This document shows, in pieces, positions 1-5,213 of a DNA stretch of 7,617 nucleotides (position 1 is its first letter; the number at the start of each line of letters is the position of its first letter). The notes beneath the pieces were generated by a model. The model searched no databases, had not been told where the DNA came from, and was given only the letters and a program-made list of their open reading frames with translations. The translations under genes and the position numbers were made by a program. This DNA comes from an uncultured Collinsella sp. (GTDB lineage Bacteria > Actinomycetota > Coriobacteriia > Coriobacteriales > Coriobacteriaceae), in the NCBI GenBank assembly GCA_900552395.1, contig URZJ01000079.1, positions 1-7,617 on the forward strand, given 5' to 3'.

Positions 1-320
<320 letters not shown>

Positions 321-467
321 GAACCGCACCTCGCGGCCCGCGGGACATGCGCTCGAAAGCGCGGTCCGGGCACGAGGATGCCCCCGAGTCAGACCTTTCC
401 TATGCGCCATGCGGCCCCCAGGGCACGTGAGTAGACACCGGACACCGTAACGGTGGGCGCCGCCCAC
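321..467 (+). other. 23S-5S internal transcribed spacer
   Basis: Transcribed spacer between 23S and 5S with no tRNA gene and no credible reading frame. It is GC-rich and folds readily by eye. A hairpin GCGCT-CGAA-AGCGC lies at 349-362 and is extended by GGAC (343-346) pairing with GTCC (364-367). A small hairpin CACCG-TAA-CGGTG lies at 443-455. A perfect 8-bp hairpin with a 3-nt loop lies at 451-469 and runs into the 5' end of 5S. Such stems are usual sites of RNase processing of rRNA precursors; the specific enzyme cannot be told from sequence. Confidence 0.8.
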
Positions 468-587
468 CGGTCAGCGGCCAGAGCATGGGGGGCACGCCCG
501 GTCCCGTTCCGAACCCGGAAGCTAAGCCCCATCGCGCCGAGAGTACTGCGGGGCCAGCCCGTGGGAGGCCAGGGCGCCGCTGACCGG
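468..587 (+). rRNA. rrf: 5S ribosomal RNA (complete)
   Basis: Complete 5S rRNA of about 120 nt. The conserved core CCGTTCCGAACCCGGAAGCT (504-523), the following AAGCCCC and GTACTGCGGGG (543-553) are diagnostic. The ends are set by helix I: CCGGTCAGCGG (467-477 region) pairs perfectly with CCGCTGACCGG (577-587). Complementarity continues outward, so 464-477 pairs with 577-590 for 14 bp, which probably includes a precursor stem trimmed during maturation. The exact mature ends are uncertain by 1-3 nt. Directly after it, ACGGC-ACCGA-GCCGT (591-605) forms a small 5-bp hairpin before the terminator. It is the last RNA gene of the rRNA operon. Confidence 0.95.
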
Positions 588-619
588 TGGACGGCACCGA
601 GCCGTCTGATGACTTGAAG

Positions 620-651
620 AAGGGGGAGGTCTCGCGGCCTCCCCCTTTTTT
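620..651 (+). terminator. Intrinsic terminator of the rRNA operon
   Basis: GGGGGAGG (622-629) pairs perfectly with CCTCCCCC (638-645) around an 8-nt loop. A620-A621 can add two pairs with the first Ts. Six Ts follow at 646-651. A GC-rich stem followed directly by a U tract is a textbook Rho-independent terminator, placed about 33 nt after 5S. It should isolate the protein-coding operon downstream from rRNA transcription. Confidence 0.93.
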
Positions 652-665
652 GTATCTCGGGCAAT

Positions 666-695
666 TTGTCTCACATAGTAGCTGTGTTTTATAAC
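666..695 (+). promoter_or_regulatory. Candidate sigma-70-type promoter, distal copy
   Basis: TTGTCT (666-671) as -35 and TATAAC (690-695) as -10 are separated by 18 bp. The -10 matches the consensus at 5 of 6 positions and the -35 at 4 of 6. It lies in the AT-richer stretch just past the rRNA terminator, about 65 nt upstream of the acpS start. It is seen by eye only; no transcript start is known. Confidence 0.4.
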
Positions 696-701
696 CCTCG
701 T

Positions 702-731
702 TTGTCGCATCTTCTGCGAACGGGCTACAAT
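702..731 (+). promoter_or_regulatory. Candidate sigma-70-type promoter, proximal copy
   Basis: TTGTCG (702-707) as -35 and TACAAT (726-731) as -10 are separated by 18 bp. The expected transcript start is near 738, leaving a leader of about 20 nt that holds the acpS Shine-Dalgarno. The -10 matches the consensus at 5 of 6 positions. An inverted repeat TCGCA-N5-TGCGA (705-719) overlaps the -35 and spacer and could be an operator or chance. This is the better of the two promoter candidates because of its position. Confidence 0.5.
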
Positions 732-750
732 AACTTAGTCTGTGCGATAT

Positions 751-757
751 GGAGGTG
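751..757 (+). promoter_or_regulatory. Shine-Dalgarno of acpS (decides the start)
   Basis: GGAGGTG lies so that GGAGG ends 5 nt before the ATG at 761, ideal spacing. An in-frame ATG at 749 overlaps this Shine-Dalgarno sequence and has no ribosome-binding site of its own, so translation should begin at 761. Confidence 0.85.
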
Positions 758-760
758 AAC

Positions 761-1300
761 ATGGCTGAAGCTGGTATCGGCGTTGATATCGTCGAGATTT
801 CCCGCATGAAATCAATTCTTGAAAAGACGCCGTCGTTTGCTCGGCGTGTGTTTACCGAAGAAGAGCGTGCGTATTGCGATGCATCATCGCGTCCCGCTGC
901 TCACTATGCGAGCCGCTTTGCTTCGCGCGAGGCGGTGCTTAAAGCTCTCGGCACGGGTTTTAGTCAAGGCGTGGGTCGCAAGGATGTTTCGGTAACGCGT
1001 GATAAACTCGGCAAACCGAAGGCGCTGCTTTCGGGCCGTGCTCTCGAGATCGCTCAAGAACTGGGCGTTGTTGAGGTCGCTCTTTCCATTACGCTTACGG
1101 GAGACTTGGCCGTTGCGAATGCCATCGCGATTACCGAAGATGCTCGGCCTAAGCCAAAAGATGAAAAGGTGAGCACCAAGAAACGCGTTGCGCAGACATT
1201 TAAAGAGGCTCGCTCTGTATTAGATGAGCTCGAGCAGCTGCAGAATTCAGCATTGACGGAGCACCTGGGCGATGCTTCGCAAGATACGCTAGGAGCATAG
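761..1300 (+). CDS. acpS: Holo-[acyl-carrier-protein] synthase AcpS
   Basis: Transfers 4'-phosphopantetheine from coenzyme A to the conserved serine of apo-acyl carrier protein, activating it for fatty acid synthesis; cytoplasmic and trimeric in the family. The protein has 179 residues from the ATG at 761. The N-terminal GIGVDIVEISRM carries the Mg-binding Asp (D9). FASREAVLKALGTGF (residues 53-67) carries the second metal ligand (E57) and the CoA-binding Lys region. GKPKALLSG and SITLTGDLAVA complete the fold. In the last block the His of the Bacillus-type SITHT motif is Leu, but E. coli also lacks that His, so activity is still expected. The core ends near residue 128; usual AcpS proteins are about 120-126 residues, so a charged, probably helical tail of about 50 residues is extra. 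It is the first gene of the operon; its TAG stop directly abuts the next ATG. Its base composition looks lower in GC than the operon's end. Confidence 0.93.
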   Translation: MAEAGIGVDIVEISRMKSILEKTPSFARRVFTEEERAYCDASSRPAAHYASRFASREAVLKALGTGFSQGVGRKDVSVTRDKLGKPKALLSGRALEIAQELGVVEVALSITLTGDLAVANAIAITEDARPKPKDEKVSTKKRVAQTFKEARSVLDELEQLQNSALTEHLGDASQDTLGA

Positions 1301-2917
1301 ATGAAACCGGTTTTGAGTACCGAAGAAGTCGTTCGTCTCGAGGATATCATCGAACGCGAAGGGACTTCGAAGGCCGAGCTTATGGAGCTAGCGGGTGAGT
1401 TTGCCGCTAACGAGGTCTTGAAGCTCAATCCCGATCGGGTTCTCGTTTTGGTCGGTTTTGGTAATAATGGCGGCGACGGTTGGGTTGCCGCCGATATCCT
1501 GAGCCACAAGGGTGTGGACGTGGATATCGTTTCTCCGGTTGAGCCGGATGAGATTCCTGCTGCTCTGGCACGTCATGTTGCTCGTCGAACTGCCGGCCGC
1601 GATGTGCACGTTTGCGTCGGTCCCTCGCGTGACGAACTCGAGGTTTTGATCGATAAGGCCGATGTTGTTGTCGATGCCATTTTTGGTACCGGTTTCCACG
1701 GGAATCTGCGTGCGCCGTTCTCCATTTGGATTCCTACGGTCAATGAATGCGCCGATTGTGTCGTATCCATTGATGTCCCCTCGGGCCTGAATGCCGAGAC
1801 GGGCGTTGTTGATGACGACTGCATTCGTGCCGAGCGCACGGTGACGATGATTGCGCCCAAGATTGGTCTGTATAGCGCTGATGGTCCTGAGTATGCTGGC
1901 GATTTGATCTGCGGCAATCTTTACGACCGTCTTGACGAGGTCATCGATGATGTCGACCACGCCGCCGAGATTGTCGAGCCCGGTGACTTAGTTGATTACT
2001 TTGCTCCGCTACCATCGAATATCGATAAGTATTCCCGTGGCTCTGTGCTTATTGTCGCCGGATCTGCGCAATATCCTGGTGCTGCCATTATGGCGGCCAA
2101 GTCTGCAGCTCGCGCGGGTGCTGGTTACGTGGCAGTCGCGGCTCCTGACGCCTGCGCCAATCTCATTCGCATGGCACTTCCTTCGATTCCGGTCTTTGCT
2201 ATTCCGTCTGATTCCCGCGGCTCCTTTGGCGCCGCTGCGCGCATGACGGTGTGCGAGATCGCAAAGAAGTACAGCTGCGTGCTGTGCGGTCCCGGTATGA
2301 CGACGTCTGCCGGCGCTATGCAGGTGGTTTCGGGCTTGCTCGAGCTTGATGTACCGCTAATTTTGGACGCCGATGCACTCAACTGCCTTGCTAAGATTGC
2401 CATTGACGGTATTGATAGTAACCCCGAGATGTATCGCCGCGAGCAGCCGTTGGTTATGACGCCGCACTATCGTGAGCTTTCGCGTCTGGTTGCCGGTGAC
2501 GAGGTGAACGACCTTGGTACCGCGATTGCGGCCGCGCAGAAGGTTGTTTGGGCTGCAGGCTCCGACAATCTGGTGGTCATTGCCAAGGGGCCGACGACGG
2601 CTATCTGTGGTGTTGAGCGCGTGCTGCTGCCACTCTCGGGTCCGGCTTCTCTGGCAACTGCCGGTTCGGGTGATGTTCTGGCGGGTATTTTGGCCGGCAC
2701 GCTTGCCACCATGCGCGACGAGATGGATCGTTGGGAGTTGCTGTATTCGTACGCCGTCGCACTTCACAGCTACGCCGGTTTTGCCGCGGCGACGGAGTAT
2801 GGTGAGAAGAGCGTTATCGCAACCGATCTTATCGACTTGATCGGTCCTGCCATGGAGCTGGCGGCAAAGGATGCGCTCGAAGATCTGGGAATCATGGACG
2901 AAGGGTCGGATGACTAA
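1301..2917 (+). CDS. nnr: Bifunctional NAD(P)H-hydrate epimerase / ADP-dependent dehydratase
   Basis: Repairs NADHX and NADPHX, the hydrated, inactive forms of NAD(P)H. The N-terminal NnrE (YjeF_N) half interconverts the R and S epimers; the C-terminal NnrD half dehydrates the S form using ADP. The 538 residues fit the fused bacterial form. NnrE, about residues 1-225, shows LMELAG, NNGGDG (55-60) and IDVPSGLNAETG (157-168, with metal/substrate-site D158). NnrD, about 240-525, shows GSVLIVAGS (247-255), LCGPGM, LDADALN, KGPTTAI and AGSGDVLAGILAG (454-466), where D458 is the expected catalytic base. One oddity is that the usual PHPGE-type motif reads PHYRE (388-392). The Shine-Dalgarno AGGAG (1291-1295) lies inside the end of acpS, 5 nt before ATG, and the start follows the acpS stop with no gap, suggesting coupled translation. 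The separate gene names would be nnrE and nnrD. Confidence 0.94.
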   Translation: MKPVLSTEEVVRLEDIIEREGTSKAELMELAGEFAANEVLKLNPDRVLVLVGFGNNGGDGWVAADILSHKGVDVDIVSPVEPDEIPAALARHVARRTAGRDVHVCVGPSRDELEVLIDKADVVVDAIFGTGFHGNLRAPFSIWIPTVNECADCVVSIDVPSGLNAETGVVDDDCIRAERTVTMIAPKIGLYSADGPEYAGDLICGNLYDRLDEVIDDVDHAAEIVEPGDLVDYFAPLPSNIDKYSRGSVLIVAGSAQYPGAAIMAAKSAARAGAGYVAVAAPDACANLIRMALPSIPVFAIPSDSRGSFGAAARMTVCEIAKKYSCVLCGPGMTTSAGAMQVVSGLLELDVPLILDADALNCLAKIAIDGIDSNPEMYRREQPLVMTPHYRELSRLVAGDEVNDLGTAIAAAQKVVWAAGSDNLVVIAKGPTTAICGVERVLLPLSGPASLATAGSGDVLAGILAGTLATMRDEMDRWELLYSYAVALHSYAGFAAATEYGEKSVIATDLIDLIGPAMELAAKDALEDLGIMDEGSDD

Positions 2918-2919
2918 TC

Positions 2920-4065
2920 ATGAATAAAGCCGATTTGACGCGCTGGTCCTGGGTCGAGATCGACCGCGGGGCGCTCCGTCGCAACACGAGGGCCTATAAG
3001 AACTTGCTGAATCCACGTCAGCGCCTGTGCTGCGTGGTCAAGGCCGATGCTTATGGTCATGGAGCTGTTGAGTGCGCCAAGATCATGTATTCGGCCGGTG
3101 CCGACATGTTTGCCGTGGCGACGGTTAACGAGGGCGTTGAGCTCCGACAGGGCGGGATTACGAAACCCATCCTCATCCTAAGCGAGCCGCCTATCGAGGC
3201 CATTCCGACGTTGCTCGAGTTTGATATCATGCCCTCGGTCTATACGTCTGACTTTGCTCTTGCGTATGGAGAATGTGCCGTCGCGGCGGGCAAAGTGGGC
3301 AAGTACCATCTTGCCATCGAGACGGGCATGAATCGTATCGGCGTTCACTACACGCAGGTGCTCGACTTTGTCCGCGGTATAAATTTCCATCGCGGTATTC
3401 AGTGCGACGGCGTATTTACGCACTTCGCCACGGCCGATGAACCTTCGGGCTGGGACTACAAGCTGCAGTGCCAGCGTTTTACCGAGGCCGTTCAGGCCAT
3501 TAAGGACGCAGGTTTTGAATGCGGTATCGTGCATTGTGCCAATACGCCATCCTCGATGCTCGATTCTTCAATGCACTTTGACATGATTCGTGCCGGCATC
3601 GGTTTGTATGGTCTGCAGCCATGTGAGCTGAGTGGTCGCGTGATGCAGCTTGATCCCGTCATGAGCGTCCACGCGCGTGTGACGCGCGTGGCACACCCTG
3701 CGATGGGCGAGGGCGTGGGCTACGGCTTTACCTACCGCGTACCGCACACGCGCGTTCAGATCTGCACCCTTCCGATCGGTTATGCCGATGGCCTTTCGCG
3801 TACGCTTTCCAATCGTATGGACGTGCTGTATCGCGGCGAGCGTGTGCGTCAGGTGGGCAATATCTGCATGGACCAGTTTATGGTCGCCATTCAGTCCAAC
3901 CCGGCGCATGAGATTCCCGAGGCCGAGTATGGTGACGAGATGATCATTGTCGGCCGCGATGGAGATGCCGAGATTACCATGGACGAGATGGCGCGCCTAC
4001 GCGGCACGATTAACTACGAGGTCGCTTGCGGCTTTGGTATGCGTCTCGACAAGGTTTACGTGTAG
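2920..4065 (+). CDS. alr: Alanine racemase (PLP-dependent)
   Basis: Interconverts L- and D-alanine to supply D-Ala for peptidoglycan precursors; a cytoplasmic PLP homodimer. At 381 residues it has the usual fold-type III length. VVKADAYGHGA (39-49) carries the PLP-binding Lys K41. GEGVGYGFTY carries the second catalytic base, Y268. ETGMNRIG (134-141) carries R139, equivalent to R136 of the Geobacillus enzyme. RAGIGLYG (224-231) carries the Arg that contacts the PLP pyridine nitrogen. CMDQF (316-320) gives the M317-D318 pair that reaches into the partner active site. The usual carbamylated Lys, seven residues before R139, is Ala (A132) here. The start lies 2 nt after the nnr stop and has no strong Shine-Dalgarno (only a distant GAAGGG), so it probably depends on translational coupling. 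A related serine or broad-specificity racemase is possible, but the motifs fit Alr best. Confidence 0.93.
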   Translation: MNKADLTRWSWVEIDRGALRRNTRAYKNLLNPRQRLCCVVKADAYGHGAVECAKIMYSAGADMFAVATVNEGVELRQGGITKPILILSEPPIEAIPTLLEFDIMPSVYTSDFALAYGECAVAAGKVGKYHLAIETGMNRIGVHYTQVLDFVRGINFHRGIQCDGVFTHFATADEPSGWDYKLQCQRFTEAVQAIKDAGFECGIVHCANTPSSMLDSSMHFDMIRAGIGLYGLQPCELSGRVMQLDPVMSVHARVTRVAHPAMGEGVGYGFTYRVPHTRVQICTLPIGYADGLSRTLSNRMDVLYRGERVRQVGNICMDQFMVAIQSNPAHEIPEAEYGDEMIIVGRDGDAEITMDEMARLRGTINYEVACGFGMRLDKVYV

Positions 4066-4073
4066 GAGTCGCT

Positions 4074-4694
4074 ATGGGCGTCATGCACATTCCCGGCCAT
4101 AGCCATCAGGCGCCGCGTGAGGTCGCACTCGAGGAGATCGAGGCCGTTCTGGGCGATTGTCACCTTTGCCAGCTTTACCAGTCGCGCCACAACATCGTGT
4201 TTGGCGTGGGAAACCCCCGCGCTCGCGTGATGTTTATTGGCGAGGCGCCGGGCCGTAATGAGGATTTGCAGGGCGAGCCCTTTGTGGGGGCGGCAGGCGA
4301 GGACCTCAACGGCATTTTGTCGCTGGCGGGGCTCAAACGCGAAGACGTCTACATTGCCAACGTGCTTAAGTGCCGCCCGCCGGGAAACCGCAATCCGCGT
4401 CCCGAGGAAGTGCTGGCTTGCTCGCCGTTTTTGCGCGAGCAGATTCGAAGCATCTGGCCCGATATCATCGTGACGCTCGGCAACCCCGCAACGCACTTTG
4501 TGCTCAAGACCGAGATCGGCATTACCAAGCTGCGCGGCAGGTTCCATCAGATGGGGCACTTTGTGGTGATGCCCACTTTCCATCCGGCAGCAGCGCTACG
4601 CAATCCAGCGTGGCAGGAGCTGCTGGAGGAAGACTTTAAGATGCTGGGCGACTATCTGGGGCGACATCCCGCGCCAGAGGACGCCTCGGAATAA
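4074..4694 (+). CDS. Family 4 uracil-DNA glycosylase ([4Fe-4S] type)
   Basis: Removes uracil from DNA, starting base-excision repair after cytosine deamination or dUTP incorporation. Four cysteines fit the iron-sulfur cluster: C29 and C32 (CHLC), then C100 (LKC) and C116 (LAC), spaced as in the Thermus/Archaeoglobus type. The active-site motif GEAPGRNEDLQGEPFVG (56-72) is the family 4 equivalent of the water-activating and uracil-binding loop, with E57. The second motif, FHPAAALRNP (169-178), holds H170 and the DNA-intercalation loop. The protein is 206 residues, usual for the family. The start at 4074 is chosen because AGGAG (4064-4068, overlapping the alr stop) lies 5 nt upstream. An in-frame ATG at 4026 would add 16 residues inside alr and has no such site. 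It sits between alr and the t6A genes with no obvious functional link. The similar phage SPO1 polymerase-like annotation refers to this same family. Confidence 0.92.
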   Translation: MGVMHIPGHSHQAPREVALEEIEAVLGDCHLCQLYQSRHNIVFGVGNPRARVMFIGEAPGRNEDLQGEPFVGAAGEDLNGILSLAGLKREDVYIANVLKCRPPGNRNPRPEEVLACSPFLREQIRSIWPDIIVTLGNPATHFVLKTEIGITKLRGRFHQMGHFVVMPTFHPAAALRNPAWQELLEEDFKMLGDYLGRHPAPEDASE

Positions 4695-4706
4695 TAAGGA
4701 GCATAT

Positions 4707-5213
4707 ATGTCCCTGGAGCGCCTGGGGGTAGGTACTTACAAAACGACTTGCGCTGCCGATACGGAGTACTTTGGCGAGCTAATTGCACCGTGCCTTGAGG
4801 ACGGAGATGTGCTCATCCTGACCGGTGGCCTGGGAGTGGGCAAAACTCACTTTACCAAGGGCGTCTCGCGCGGGCTGGGCGATGGGCATATGGTTACGAG
4901 TCCTACGTTTGCGCTCATGGCCGTTCACGATCAAGGTCGTATTCCGCTGTTTCACTTTGATCTATACCGCCTGGAGCATGCCTACGAGCTCGAGGATACG
5001 GGCATTTTCGATGTGCTGGGCTATGAGGGTGCTTGCCTGCTGGAATGGGGCGAACAATTCCAGGACGAGCTGACGGATGAGTATCTTTCGGTGACGCTCA
5101 GGCGTGATGAGGGCGACAGCGATGTGCGAACGATAACGCTCGAGGCGCACGGTGACCGCGCAATGGAGCTTTCCCATTTGATTGATAAGGCTGTACAAGA
5201 TGAGCTTGCATAA
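4707..5213 (+). CDS. tsaE: tRNA t6A37 threonylcarbamoyltransferase complex ATPase TsaE
   Basis: P-loop ATPase that works with TsaB and TsaD to transfer threonylcarbamoyl to adenosine 37 of ANN-decoding tRNAs, driving turnover of the complex. The Walker A motif GGLGVGKTHF spans residues 40-49 (K46, T47). SPTFAL (65-70) is the switch-like segment, FHFDLYRLE (82-90) is the TsaE signature, and LLEWGE (111-116) carries the conserved Glu-Trp. At 168 residues it matches the usual 150-165 plus a short C-terminal extension. The Shine-Dalgarno AGGAG (4697-4701) lies 5 nt before ATG, directly after the UDG stop at 4692-4694. The 3' end overlaps the next gene by 14 nt, consistent with coupled synthesis of complex partners. 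Confidence 0.95.
   Translation: MSLERLGVGTYKTTCAADTEYFGELIAPCLEDGDVLILTGGLGVGKTHFTKGVSRGLGDGHMVTSPTFALMAVHDQGRIPLFHFDLYRLEHAYELEDTGIFDVLGYEGACLLEWGEQFQDELTDEYLSVTLRRDEGDSDVRTITLEAHGDRAMELSHLIDKAVQDELA

Noticed and set aside
321..467. tRNA gene in the 23S-5S spacer
   Set aside because: No cloverleaf, no T-loop GTTCGANTC-like segment and no acceptor pairing were found; the spacer hairpins are too small.
749..760. Upstream ATG that would add four residues to AcpS
   Set aside because: This ATG overlaps the GGAGG that serves the ATG at 761 and has no Shine-Dalgarno of its own.
652..760. Riboswitch or attenuator in the acpS leader
   Set aside because: The likely leader is only about 20 nt from the proximal promoter, and no known riboswitch core or terminator/antiterminator pair is visible.
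389..807. Minus-strand open frames across the 5S rRNA, the terminator and the start of acpS
   Set aside because: They read through a structured rRNA gene and its terminator; the translations are low-complexity and rich in Pro and Arg.
4026..4073. Upstream in-frame ATG for the uracil-DNA glycosylase
   Set aside because: It lies within alr without a ribosome-binding site, whereas ATG 4074 has AGGAG at ideal spacing; the added residues do not match the family.
5182..5199. TTG start for the TsaB-RimI-TsaD protein
   Set aside because: The ATG at 5200 with AAGG 9 nt upstream is more likely, and TsaB proteins begin a few residues before the ALDTST motif.
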